From assembly GCF_033439725.1 (NCBI RefSeq), contig NW_026944388.1, positions 186,001 through 250,000 on the forward strand: a stretch of DNA of 64,000 bases. The letters are read 5' to 3'. This DNA is from Neurospora tetraspora. Lineage: Eukaryota; Ascomycota; Sordariomycetes; Sordariales; Sordariaceae. The position numbers and the translations under genes are program-made. This document shows, piece after piece, positions 48,572 to 61,016 of this stretch; the first letter of the stretch is position 1; every line of letters starts with the position of its first letter. Under the pieces are notes generated by a model, which ran no database searches, was not told the origin of the DNA, and saw only the letters and a list, made by a program, of their open reading frames with translations.

Positions 48572-49990
48572 GTTGCCTGCTATCTTCGGGGTTGATGATT
48601 TGGGAGCAGCCGGGGATGACTGTGACTGGAAATAATTCCTTTTTTGTTGACGTTGTTGCCAAAGGTACGCGCCTCCAAAACCTGCTAAAGCTAGACTAGA
48701 GATACTTATAATATGTCTGGCAGTGTAAGGTGGCATCGGTTTTCAAGCACTAAGAGGAAGCGACGGCAATATGAGGACAGTATAGATGTGGTGGTGAGAC
48801 GATGGATTTGTATAGAAGGCGATGGAGGAGAGCCCCACGTTCGGCAAAGGAGGGGATGACAAGAGTACAACAACGTTTTGACTCCGATCTACGGATCCCT
48901 AAAAGCCGGGGTAAATGCGACTCTTCTGGTGAGATTCCTCACTGTTTTCTTGACAAGTGCTGGGAGTCACCTCACTGGAGTGCGAAATGTCGTTTTCCCA
49001 TGATCACTGAAGACGGCAGGGAGGAGATGTCGGCCTGCCAGAATGTTGATTTCAAAGCGACGGCATCTTCCCGCTCCCGGGACCACTTTTTGCGGGCGGC
49101 CAACTGGAGCTCCGCTGCGTCCGGTTCCTCGGTCGCGGATTGCCTAAATCGACTGTGTGCGATTCTAATCCGACTGTGTCCCCAAGTTAACGACGAAGTT
49201 AGGGTTAGTTCTGGGGGTGTAAGGGGCCGGTGAGAGGCCCGCGCGTGAGAATGAGAATTGAATGCTTCGAAAAAGGCGGTTTTGAGCCTTCGTTGTCGTG
49301 GTTCAAAATGATGACTTTTGGCGAGGATTTGGTGATGATTGCGGGCAGCGCGAAGTTGATGCCAAGCTTGGAGTCTTGGTTGTCAGGAGCCTATCTTGGC
49401 AACGAGTTTGTATGGCCCCACACAGTCGCCTAAGAATGGTACACAGTCGATTTAGGCGTCCCTGAAAGTGTGTGATACCGGGGAAGGAAGTGCAGGCATT
49501 GGCACACTGGAACATCAGTGAAAGAGAGCTCCAAGTGCGCCGGGTTGGTATTTGTTAGTGCTTTCTCCAATTGCACACCGAGACTTGCGGACCACCGTAG
49601 CCACCCCGCCAACTGCCAACGGGCCGTCATACCCCAATCGCAAGTGGAAATTTTCCAGCAAGAAAAGTGATCGCAGCTTTGGGCTTGGCAGGCTCTGTGC
49701 CCTTCTGGAGGAGCTCCATTCTGCTTCCCGTGATACCGGACCACATTTGATACCCGTTCGCCGCGACAGCCCCGGACTTCCTCGCGCCTGCCGAACCCGC
49801 CGTCTCGAACACTCCGGAGCCCGCCCGATCCCGTGTCATTCAATTGACCCGGACGACAACACATAGAGGTTTTCTTACCACCAGTCGATGAGGGACTCGT
49901 TCCCAGTGGTTCTCATACCTGCCTTATCCACCTAATCCTCTCTTAAACCACCATATACGCCTACATCACCAACCTCGCAATACCGTCAAG
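48572..49990. other. Divergent intergenic region
   Basis: About 1.4 kb between the starts of the copper-chaperone gene (minus) and the mitochondrial ribosomal gene (plus), so a two-way promoter region. No gene is supported in it. Confidence 0.5.
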
Positions 49991-50658
49991 ATGTCGCAAA
50001 CAGTCGGAGCTGTAAGTTTTCCCTGTCTGGACATAACTGTCCCATTCTGTTCTTGTCTTGTCACCTTAACACTTACTGCTTTCCCTCACATCGTCACCAC
50101 CATGACTAACCACCCGTCTTGCGACAGACCCGACTAGCCTACTCCCGTGTCTGGCACCACATCTCCGCCGTCACGCCTCACCCCACCCTCTCGACCATCA
50201 AGGCCCCTCCTGAGGCCATCACTCCCCCTTCTCTCGGTCGCATGGCCTCGCGCATCGCCACCATCCTGATGGGCAAGCACAAGCCGATCTGGGATCCCTC
50301 CACCGACTGCGGCGACTACGTAGTCGTGACCAACTGCGCGGCCCTGTACACGACGGGCCACAAGAAGTGGCGCAAGACGTACTACCGCCACAACACCCGC
50401 CCGGGTTCGCTGCAGGCCATCACCATGGACGCGCTGATGGAGAAGCACGGCGGCGCCGAGGTGCTGCGCAAGGCCGTCAGCGGCATGCTGCCCAAGAACA
50501 GGCTGCGCGACAAGAGACTGGCGAGGCTGAAGGCGTTTGAGGGCGATGCGCACCCGTACAAGGATAACTTGGTGCGGTTTGGCGGCAAGGTCGTGGGCGC
50601 TCCGGGATGGGAGGAGGCTGTTAAGGCTATCAGGGAGGCGGACGGAGAGAGGATATGA
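49991..50658 (+). CDS. mrpl23: Mitochondrial ribosomal protein uL13m (Mrpl23), 183 aa
   Basis: Exon 1 (49991-50011) encodes MSQTVGA and exon 2 (50128-50658) the rest; the phase-0 intron has a GTAAGT donor, a GACTAAC branch and a GCGACAG acceptor. The protein has the bacterial L13 family landmarks: a Trp-containing N-terminal start, LGRMASRIATILMGKHKPIW, GDYVVVTNCAALYTTGHKKW, a YYRHNTRPG loop, and a C-terminal AVSGMLPKNRLRDKRLARLK helix. The last is the L13 signature. It belongs to the mitochondrial large subunit, is encoded in the nucleus, and is probably imported without a classic cleaved presequence. Length fits the yeast protein (163 aa) plus a short C-terminal tail. Confidence 0.95.
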
Positions 50659-51490
50659 AGAACCCATGAGGTGGGGTTGTGCAAGGTGTGAGGGGTTTGA
50701 AGGCACTGGGGTTGGCTATCTACTCATGGAGGAGTGTCAGAGGAACGGGAGAGAAAGAGATGTAGGGACGAATCTACATCGAGCCGTTACGAACCGTCTC
50801 GTCGTCGGGGACTGAGGACTCCGTCAACTGTGAGGAAGATCATGTGGACAACGGCCTGGTTGGAGCGAGATATCTCCTTCGGTGTTGTTGCTTCGGCTGA
50901 AGGCTACTCGGGTTGTGCTATTCACGGGCCATGCCGCCAGTGTCAGTCTGTATATTACATGGGAAGCCGGTCCGTGAGCCCAGCGCGCAACGGACCAAGT
51001 ACGAACTTGGGTTAGAAAAGAGGGCCTCTCATTGTACAAATACATCACTCAACAAGATACCATGATCACGACTCATGAGCGCAGTCTGCATCCATTCAAT
51101 ATTTATGGTGTGAGGCACAGGGCAAAGAACAGATCCCTATATCCATCCACTTGAAGGCTCAGGAAGCTCAAAAGCCAGGTTCATCCAAATGACAACGTAC
51201 ATTCACGTGGTGTTCCGATAATTCAGCTAGCAGTGCTGCTCAGATGCTTGCTTGTTCATAAGTGGAAGTTTATTTGGTTACCCCTGAAAATCAACGCCAG
51301 TCAAGATGTACATAGCCTTTCATGATGATCCGTTGTACAAAGGTATCAACAACATCTTCCCACCTTTAAAACGTACGCCTGCCCGCCAACCAACCCCTCG
51401 CAACGTGAGGGGGAATGCAAGAAAATGGTGATATCATAAAAGAAAAAAAGAAAAAACGTGTGACTTGATCAAAAACAAGGGTTCAACAGC
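50659..51490. other. Convergent intergenic region
   Basis: About 830 bp between two convergent genes, expected to hold both 3' UTRs. An A-rich run near 51,440-51,460 on the plus strand lies just past the uricase stop codon. No gene is seen. Confidence 0.5.
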
Positions 51491-52457
51491 CTACGAGCGA
51501 GACACCTCGCACTTGATGAGACCGTTGGGACCAGACTGGGGAGCAAACACCTCGGCGTCCTTGCCGGTGTTCTGGAGGCCCTTGTGCCAGCTGAGGTCTG
51601 TTTGTCGGGTGTTAGTTGTCTGTCTATCTGACCTTTTTAAGGAAACGACAGCGGGGTTTGCAAAAGTAGTACTCACCAACTTCAAAGTAGTGCTTGTTGG
51701 GCAGCGAATAGTTGGTCTTCTCCGTCTCGGGCACCGCATCCAAGATCTGCTCGCACATCTTGTACATGGTGTTCTGCACCGACGCCGACTCGTCCTCCGC
51801 AAACGTCTTGAGCGTGATGTTGCGGGCAGCCTCCCACGCAGCGTCGAAGCGCTCAACACCCTCCTGAACGGCCGCCAGGTTGGCGAACTTCTTCCAGGTC
51901 CAGCCGGCGTCCACGTCGGTAGAAAGAATGCGGTCCCACGTCTCCTTGAGGGTGGTGAACTCGTCACGGACAAAGCCGTGGAAGGCGGAGCCGGTGCTCT
52001 TGAGCACCTGGAGGCCGACGATGCCGCTCTTGATGGCGACGCCGTCCCGAGTGACGGTGGCCTCGACGTTGCGGGTCTCCTGGCCGTCGCGCAGGTAGCT
52101 GTGGGGGTGGGGCTGGCCGTCGATGACCATGCGCGTCCAGCGGTGGACGGTCACGTCGATGTGGGCGGCGCTGATGTGGGCGTACTTGTCGAGGAAGTGC
52201 TGGCCCAGGATGCTGGCGTACAGCTCGGGAGGGTTGACGGGGTGCTCCTTGGCCTTGATGTAGATGGTGTTCTTGATGGAGTCGGTAGCGACAATAACGC
52301 TGTTATCGGCCTGGGTGTACGACGTCTCGATCTCGCCCTCGAGAAGGCAGCAGACGGTCATCTCGGTGACCGACTGCTGGCCGGTCTTCTCATCCTTGTG
52401 GACCTTGTAGACGCGGACATTGTCCTTGCCATAGCGGGCAGCAGAAAGGCGAGCCAT
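51491..52457 (-). CDS. uox: Uricase (urate oxidase), 295 aa, no PTS1 tail
   Basis: Exons 52457-51677 and 51597-51491 join in frame (888 nt). The protein follows the Aspergillus enzyme closely: AARYGKDNVRVYKVHKDEKT with the catalytic Lys (residue 11), VATDSIKNTIYI with the Thr-Asp pair (58-59), HRWTRMVIDGQPHPHS, and SLPNKHYFEVDLSWHKGLQN with the active-site Asn and His. It oxidises urate to 5-hydroxyisourate with oxygen, releasing hydrogen peroxide, in purine catabolism, normally in peroxisomes. The C-terminus is IKCEVSRS and then a stop. The Aspergillus protein continues for about six residues and ends in SKL, so the peroxisomal signal is missing here. A second in-frame ATG at 52497-52499 would add 14 residues to the N-terminus; I chose the internal ATG because it matches the family start. 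Confidence 0.95.
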
Positions 52458-55043
52458 CGTGTCGTTGACCGTGGTGGTTTTGGGCCGATGTGGAAGCATA
52501 TAGAGAGGGGTTCTCGGCTCGGAGTTGAGGAGAACGGTGCGGGGGATTATGAGATCCGGGAATAGAGAGGAAGATGCGTTGAATATGCAATGGCGTCAAG
52601 CTGTGAGAGGGACTTGGGGCAAGCAAGTCCGGCAAGCAAACCTAAGTTAAGCTTACGCAGTGATGTGGATATCGTCTGTAGCTGAAGAGTAGCTGAAAGA
52701 TAGAGAAATGGAGCAAAGAACAAAGAGAGATCTTCACTTGAGACCGAGTCGGGGACAAACAGTTTTATATCAACTTGGAAGCTTCGTCTGTCTGAAAGTG
52801 TCATGGCAGACAGGCGACATCCCCCTTCCCACCACCTCCTCGGCTACCTACCTCATCGGCCCCCTTGACCGAGCGTTCCATGTGGTAACGCAGCTTGGTA
52901 ACTGTGAATAACGTCCGATAACGAAATGGGCACAAGGACGATCGGAATGCGCCTTGGAGCGCAGCTATTCACCAGGCCAGTGGCGCGCGGGTGCGCGGCC
53001 TTCCGCCCCGTGCCCATGTCCGGGAAGACAAGACGTTCCCGCGGCGGTTCCAGATGTGGCCCAGATGTGTTGGTTTGACGGCAGGGAACGGTTGGCTTGC
53101 CCTCCAGTTTGTGGGGAAAATCAAGTAACGTCGAGCTCCTCAGATGGGGTGGACCCTCCGGAGTCCGCCGAATGCCACGGGATTTCCATCCCAGAAGGCT
53201 GACGGCCGCTACAAGCCTACGGCCCCAGGGGCACTTAAGAATTGCTACCTCTAGACTTTTACACTTCTTCTCCGGTCTTGCCGTGTCACCAACTCCTCTT
53301 CCAACCATCGACATATGAGATTACGTACTTTTGCTCGCACCCGGATCTAACAGGCACACCCGTGGAGAGTGTTTGAATGTCGTTCAACAACGTTTGCATG
53401 CTGTTCCCGTCAACCCGTTAACAAGAGGGGTTGCACGGCGTTGAAAGGCTGCGGGGTCGGACCGCCGCAACGCCACAGACGGAGACTCGATTGGCATCGT
53501 ACTACGGCATGGCCCGAGCGCCATGTTTCCTGTCGCTGTCAGCAACATCTCCGTATCAATCAGCATATTGATGGCTCTTATGAGAGCTTCTTATTACTTA
53601 CATGTCTATGACCTGCTCTTTTGGATGTGATACTCTTTGTCAGTCCTCTGCCAAAATATGGGATCATCTTCAATGGTTGAAAGCCATTTGGTAGTAGATG
53701 CTGATCAACAAAGCCATATCTAGGCCATGGAGTTGGTTTCACCAAAGGGTTACTCTGTCTCAGGTAACTAGAACCAATGGTTGAGTTATCCTCCAACGGA
53801 AGGTTGGAATATCAAGTCACAGTTTGAGTTCTTGCTCGTATCAAATTTGGATCAGCTACCAAGAATCGACTGTAACTTCACTATACCGTCCATCATTTAC
53901 CCTTGGATGAAATCTTCACCTTCCTATATATTGACCAGAGCCCTTCTCTCTTAACCTTTCAATCTCCATAACCCGTTCTTAGACGTCAGATTTTTGTTTG
54001 TTCATAGAGTGGATGGACGCAGCTTGTGCACTTTTACCTCCCCGTGATTTATCTTCTCTTTCAGGAGAAGGGATCCTCATCGGAAGGGGCAAATGCACAC
54101 ATAACCCTGAGACCATCTAATCGAAGAACAGCAATGCTTTGGACGTCCAGACACCAGAGCCAAAACATAGGACGAGGTGTGGGCAAGGATGCGGAGAATC
54201 CTGGCAAGAGATGGCCAATATATATAAGAGTTTGTCCAGCAAGCTGGAATGGAAGGTTTCAATGTAGAAAAAGAACAAAGAGGAAGCCAAGGTGTAAATA
54301 CCCCTTTTGGGTTGACAGGTCTAGCCGGCCGGGGCCTGTCAGGGTTATAGGCGTGGAAACTGGGCTGAGTGGGGGCTCAATTTTTAGAGTGGGATCCATC
54401 GCGAAGGTCCAGTGCACCGACCAGGGAGGGCACCTTCCATTGCCCTGACCGAACATCCAGGACATTGCAATGACGGCGGTGCCCCCGTTGTGATTTGTGT
54501 GTCCAGTGTGTACAGCGAGGATACAACAGGATTACAGTATCATATCCCGAAAGGTACCTCTACCTTTTAGCTACTGGCGACAACAGCCATCATACAACCC
54601 AACCCCTCGACAGCAACGAACAGTTTAGGACGACGCCAGCACATCCCGACGACGGGAGGCGCATGCGACCCCGCTCATCTATCGCATCCCTCTAGTACCT
54701 TTTAACGTTCAGTTGGCAACTTGGGAGTAGCAACACCTGCAATTGTCCGCCAGCATGAGAGACGCGGAATAGCAAACCGATAGCCCAACGTAACCCGCGG
54801 AGACCGAGACAAGAAGACCTCATCTGACTACGAGAGCGACAAGACGAAACACCAGCCTCTCCGGCCGGCGCCTAGGTGGTAACCAGACCACAACTCCCGT
54901 CCCCCTCGAGACCGCCGCCGGGAATCGATGCGCAACAGGACACACAGGGCTCACCCTCGACTGGCGAATCCGAGTCTGAATCCGAATCGAATGCCTGTGA
55001 CGATAGCGAGCCCGGAAGCGGAAGCGTCCTGCGTGGAGGACAA
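52458..55043. other. Divergent promoter region, uricase and TORC2 gene
   Basis: About 2.6 kb. The plus-strand frame of the TORC2 gene is open back to 54,876 but without an ATG. Short upstream ORFs begin at 54,663 (10 codons) and 54,755 (5 codons), and an overlapping out-of-frame ATG lies at 54,928. Frames elsewhere, such as 54026-54448, have no domain. Confidence 0.5.
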
Positions 55044-58000
55044 ATGGCTGGGCCATCCACCATGTTGAGCGCATCAGCAAACCCCCAGAACGCCAGATCC
55101 TACTCGTCGCAACAGCCCGGAACCTCGCAGACGTCCCGAGTGAGCTTCGATCGCGATGGCTTACAACCCCCGGGTCCCGCCCAGCCTCAGAATGGCGGTC
55201 GGAACCTCGCCGCGTCCGCCGTGAGCTTTGCCCCGCGCGGTACCGCTCTCAACCCGTCGCCCATGCCAGGCAGCTTCAGTTCGGACCTGCGAAGCCAGCT
55301 GAACCTCTCCCGTGCTGGGTCTCGCCCCGACATGTATTCCCTCGAGAAGCTGGACGAATATGTGGACGACACGCATGACCAACCCCTGACGCAGTTACGG
55401 GAGGAGTTGAAGCGTGAGATGAAGATCAAGGAGGGAAGCGAGAACATGTTGGAGGCTCTGAATACCAAAAAGCCAAAGCAGGCCAAGGAACAGCGAGCGA
55501 GGATCGAGGCCGAGCTGAACTCGTCCACCCAGAAGATCAAGGAGTTGCGTCGCAAAATCACGGCTGCCCAGACCACCAAAGCAACACCAACGACACCCGT
55601 CAGATCCAGAACCACTGCCTTTCTTCAGGACTCGAATGGTATGCGCTCCCCGCCAAGTGCTTCAAGGAGCGGCGCCGGTTCTGATTTTGACGAGCCGACC
55701 GAGTCACCCACGTATGCCCTTACCGAGCTCCTACAGGCCCTCGAGGTCGATGGCATGACCCCGGACTACTATGTTTCCAGGGCAAACAGCTTGGTTGATC
55801 TTTTCAAGCGTCATCCGACTCTTAAATATGACTTGGTGTGGTCCATTTTTGGCCTTCGCATGCAGGTCATGCTGATGAGCGAAAGTCGCGAAGTCGTTGC
55901 CGCAGGCTACAGGATGATACGATACGCCACCTCTGATATAGCGTCCCTCAGGAGAATCCGTGCCCTAAATACGGATTACCTGGTTACATGGTGCGTTCAC
56001 TTCTGTCAGTGTCGTCTCGGTCGAAAACTAACCAAATTACACCAGGTCCTTGATCAAAGACCGTAAATCGGACGTCGAGCGTGAGCAGGCTCTCAAGTTT
56101 GTTCGCGCCTTTCTCGATGTTAAAGACGGCGTTAAGGAGATCTCGAGAGCAGTCGTCCGAACCATCGCCGCGATAGCTGAGGAGCCTGAGGAGCGGCTAC
56201 GGTCAATCTGTATAGAGACCTTGGCCGAGGTTCTGATCCGCGATCCTGCCCTGCTCATATCTGCTGGAGGACTGGCGCCACTGCGCGACGCCTTGGCTGA
56301 TGGATCATACAAAGCCTCGGAGAGTTTGACAAGTGCTTTCCTTTACCTCTTGGATGCGCCACAACGACGCAAATACCTTTGCGCCGGAAACGAGTTGGAA
56401 ATCCTATTCACCGCGTTCACCGACGATCTCTCGACCAACGAGCGCATTCTCAAGCAGAACTCTAGGGCCGTGGCGTCGGCACTCAAGACATGGTCTGGGC
56501 TGATGACTTTGTCCATGTACAACTTCCGTGCCGTCAAGTCCATGATCCACAGCATGGTCGTGAACACCGGACCAATACGAGAGACCATCCTCGATCTCCT
56601 CTACTCGTTGTTCCGTATTAAGTCCCCGGCGTGGGCTACCTCTTTTCTGGCCGGTAGGCGACTCACCACTTATGGCAGAGTTACGAATCTCAGGTCTACG
56701 TCCACTAAAGTATCACATGGCGACTTTGATGATGACGGTGGCGAGCAGAATTTTGCCGAGCACTATACAGCACTATTGCTGGCCATCTTCGTCAAGTCGG
56801 GCGTGGTACAAGGCCTCCTAAGGCTGACCCAAGACCTTGAAAATTCGCCTGTCAAGAGGAAGGCAACTCTGCTCATAGGAGAGGTTCTCAAGCTCGCAAG
56901 CCGCCTTCTCCCACCGTCTTTGAGTAGCGGTCTGCAGATGCTGCCAGAACTGTTCAGCGCTGCCGCCAATCTTAAAGACGACAACCATTTCATTGCTACC
57001 GGAGTAGTATATCAAATAAGTAGCGTCAGCAAGACGCTCTACAGGTCATCGCCAACAACATACACCCCTTCGGTGACACCATCGAGCAACTCCCTGGATT
57101 TGGGGATACTTGATGACCATCCCAAAAGCAACACAGCTATCACATTTGATGATGCAACATTCCGACAACTACTCGTTGATTCACACGTCCTAAGCAGCTC
57201 CAACTATGCCAAATGGAACTGGGACATAATACTGAGAGTAATCGAAGGGCCCCTGACAAGCGGAAAGAGGCTTGAAGAGGCCATAAAAGCGTCCAAGTTC
57301 ATAAAGCGTATCGTGAGCTTTTATCGGCCGTTCAAATACCGGTTCTCGGAGGTCAAGAGCACCAGAAACACGCAAAAATATGTCAGAGTGGGATGCTCTC
57401 TCATGCATACATTATTACAAAGCCCCGAAGGCTGCAAATATCTCTCGGACAACAAACTCCTCAGGCAGATTGCCGAATGTCTGGCACAATGTGACCCAAC
57501 AAGCGGGTTGACAGCGCAATATCCAATGTTCGCTCGGGATCGTCTCACGGATACCCTGTGCGGAGGTTACTTCCCCATGCTCGGCATCCTTACCGGGGAC
57601 CAGAAAGGCATTCAGATGCTCGATAGGTGGCGTATCTTCAACATGATGTATCGCATTGTTGACCTAAAGCAACGTCCCGATATCATCAAGCTGATGCTTG
57701 CAAACTTCGACTACTCTCTACACGGACACCCGCGAGTGCTTCTTTCCAAGGCCCTAACGGCCGGGACGAAGGATATCCGGATCGACGCCACAAATGCCTT
57801 GCGCAAGTATGCCACGCGACCAAGGATATCAACGCAGGGCCAGGAACCAAGTGACTCCAAATGGGCCATCCAGCTCCTGGTAACGCAGCTGTACGACCCA
57901 GAAATTGAAGTCTGTGCCACGGCTGTGAAGATTCTCGAGAAGGCCTGTAACACCAAGAACAACCTCGAGTATATCGTCGAGTGTCGACCAGCGTTAGATC

Positions 58001-59748
58001 ATCTAGGAGAGATAGGAGCTCCCCTTCTATTGCGCTTTCTGTCGACCTCGATTGGCTACCACTATCTCGACGGCCTAGACTACATCAGCAACGAAATGGA
58101 TGACTGGTTCCTTGGCCGCAATGATTCATACGTCAGCGTCATCGAAGCCAGTCTTGCCCGTTCCTTCCTAGAGCACCAAGACGACCACACTAACCGCATC
58201 AGTGTCTTTGATGACGAGCAAGAAATTGAGGCGGACAGTCACGTTCCTCCGCATTTCTACCGCGAGCTCACTCGGACACAAGAAGGCTGCAAGCTTCTGA
58301 GAGAAAAGGGACACTTTGACGAGTTCGCGGCCACGATTCGCGAGTACGGCATGCAGTCAGATGATCCAGAGATGATTGTCAAGGTCAAGGGCTGTCTATG
58401 GGCGGTGGGCAATGTCGGTTCCATGGAGCTCGGTGCGCCATTCCTCGAGTCTTGCGACGTCGTAGAACAGATTGTCAACATTGCCCAGAACCACGAGGTG
58501 ATGAGTCTTCGTGGCACGGCCTTTTTCGTCCTCGGTCTCATATCCCGTTCCGTCCACGGCCTAGAGATCCTCCTCGAGAACGGCTGGGACGCCAACACCA
58601 ACGTTCTCGGTAACTCACTAGGCTTCTGCATCCCCTCCGACCTCTCCAAACTCTTCTCACTCAAACCCTGGCAATACGTTCCCGTAACGGCCATTCAGCT
58701 ACCCGACAGCCAAAAGACGGAAACCACCAAGCTTCCCGCCATCCCCTCCCGCCCGCGCTCACAGAGCTTAATCAACGCTATCAAGGAAGAAGAAGAGGAG
58801 AAGCAAAAGGCGGCGGCAGCAGCGACGCAAATCAGCTCCAAGCCCGACAACAGCACCGCCACCCAGTCAGCGGGCAACGCACCGCCGGCCGAAGATTCGG
58901 CCCCGAGGAACGAACTCGATCCGGACCCGACGAATCAGCGCATCCTCGAGCTCATCATCGACCTGGCCAACATGGTCCTCTACCGCCGCTCGCGCGCCGA
59001 GCTCCTGCAGATCAAAGCCACCAAGAAGGCTGCCGGGTTCAAGCAGCCGCAGCTCTTCAGGAAGGTCATGGGCCTGCTCGAGTGCCACCACTACCGCCTG
59101 CAAGACCGGAGCATGATTGTCGGGTTGTTCGACAAGTCGGTTTTGCGAGCGGTGATCTTTGATGAGGGCCAGACAACAAGCGGGGAGAGTGAGATGGATA
59201 TGGACATGGAAGAGGATGAGGACGGCGACGAAGACGAGGATGATGATGGTGATACGACCATGTCGGCCACGGGGATGGATTCCGTGAGGGAGGAGGACGA
59301 AGAAGATGAGGTCCAGGCCCGAGATGGGCGGCGGCAACAAGAGGGTCCTGATGACAACGGGATGGGGATGAGTGAAGACGAGGAGCAAGAAGAGGAGGAG
59401 GAGGAGGAGGATAAATCATCACCTCCTGCTCTTAAAGAACGAGATCTTCACCGTCGCGGTGGTCAGCACGGTCACCTCCACCATGGCGGGCTGGAAGAAG
59501 CGAGGAGGAGGTATGCCATGAATCCGCCACCTCGTGGTGTCGGCGTACAACAGGTTGGCGGAATCAGCGGTAGTCCCGTCGGCGGCAGCGGCGGCGGCGG
59601 CGGTGTTGGAAGCTTTGGGAGCTCGGTGGGTGGCTCGGGCTCGGGCTCAGGCTCGGTGGATGAGCAACAAAGGACAGAACGACAAAGGAGTATAAGTGAT
59701 CCGGCGGATTTGGAGAGGCATTCCATGATCAGAGGGCCGTTTAGGTAG
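55044..59748 (+). CDS. tsc11: RICTOR/Tsc11 (Pianissimo family), TORC2 scaffold subunit, 1,549 aa
   Basis: Exon 1 (55044-55990) and exon 2 (56046-59748) join in frame (4,650 nt) across a 55-nt phase-2 intron that restores LVTWSLIKDRKSDVEREQAL. The order of regions is typical. A disordered N-terminus comes first, then a coiled coil (LREELKREMKIKEGSENMLE to KIKELRRKI) like an HR1 domain. RICTOR_N follows (MTPDYYVSRANSLVDLFKRH, and VKEISRAVVRTIAAIAEEPE), then the middle and V domains with DNKLLRQIAECLAQ, FDYSLHGHPRVLLSKALTAG and GSMELGAPFLE. The tail is long, very acidic and Gly/Ser-rich. RICTOR scaffolds TORC2, which phosphorylates AGC kinases such as Ypk1 and controls membrane stress, actin and sphingolipid synthesis. 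The start is the first in-frame ATG. Upstream in-frame codons could be coding if an unseen exon precedes them. Confidence 0.93.
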
Positions 59749-59797
59749 CGTAGCGGCTGTAAGGCGGTGGCCGTGGGTGGGTGGGTGGGTGCTTTTT

Positions 59798-59841
59798 GTT
59801 CCAGTTGGTGTTGTTTTTTCCAGTTGGTGTTGTTTTTTCAG
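59798..59841. repeat. Two-copy tandem repeat, about 21-bp unit
   Basis: The unit TTCCAGTTGGTGTTGTTTTT occurs twice in a row (a third partial copy starts after it), in the 3' flank of the TORC2 gene. It is probably non-functional slippage. Confidence 0.7.
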
Positions 59842-60995
59842 GATAACTAACCATTTGGCGGTCGAGCGAGCATTGGAAGGAATGGAGGTCGGGCGAGGTA
59901 CGGAGGTTGACTAGACTAGCAGGCAGGCAGGCAGGCATAGAGAATAGGCAAATTCTTGACTGTCTCTTTTTTTTCGTTGGTTTTCATCTTGGTTGTCTAT
60001 ATACAAGAAGCTAGCTAGCTGGACGATACACAGAAGAAATGGGGGGGCGTGTGAGCGGATGAGGTGTCAGCGGTCGGTCGGTTTGTCGATTGCTTGGTTG
60101 GGTGTTTGCAGAGCGGACGAAAGAAGCATATGGATGGGTACCTACACTACATAGCGAAGTGTGATCTCTTTAAGATCACGCGTTTTCTAATCTTGATTTT
60201 GTCTTTACTCTCTTGTATCATGATCTATCTGCGTGAAATAACATCAGTGGCATTCTTGGTTTTCGGTGCGATGGGATGACTGGTCAGTGAGTTGTTCCCG
60301 TTTCTTTCGGTCAAGTATACGTATTCGGTTGAGGTAGTATGGCTTTTGCAGAGACGTCGAGGTCAAAGTCGGCGCGAGGAGACTCGGCGGCATCCTGTTT
60401 TGCATGTTTCCAGCCTTGTTTAACGGTCCGGTGATTTTCTGGTTTGAGTTTACAGCATGAGGCAGGTGAGATTCGTGAAGGGCGGACAGTCCCATCATGG
60501 GCTTTGAATCCTGAGCTCACCAAAGCTTGACATTCACTCTGTCGTACAAGTCCAGATCTGGTTCAACCGGAAAACCCAGGGCATGATAACATGGCATCAC
60601 ATTACATCTATCCCGTAGTATGTATGAACTCACACTGTTTTCTGTCTCAAACCACTTCACACAGTATTGGCAACATGGGGACGTTCAGATATATCAGATC
60701 GAAGCGAGTTTCTCTCTTCTTTCTAATCGCACGCTGTCGAGCTAGACGATCTAAAGTGACCAAGAACCAAGGATCCAAGGATCATAGCGGTAGTGGTGGT
60801 GTTGGTTGATAGTTGGAGTACAGAAGAGAAGAAGAATGAAGAATGAAGAATGAAGAAGGGTTTGCCCTCCTTTTTGCTAAAAAGCCAAAGCCTTTTGCAA
60901 GATTAGAAGAGGTAAAGCGGTTTCAGAGTTGATCCGGTTTCCCAGGTTTTCCTCCCAAACGTAAGGTTGCTGATGCTGGCGTGCGTGCGTGTATG

Positions 60996-61016
60996 TTTGC
61001 GCGCGCGCGCGCGCAT
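60996..61016. repeat. GC dinucleotide run (microsatellite)
   Basis: An uninterrupted GC alternation of about 16 bases, next to a GTGCGTGC run. It is a simple sequence able to adopt unusual DNA conformations and is in the convergent intergenic region. Confidence 0.8.
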
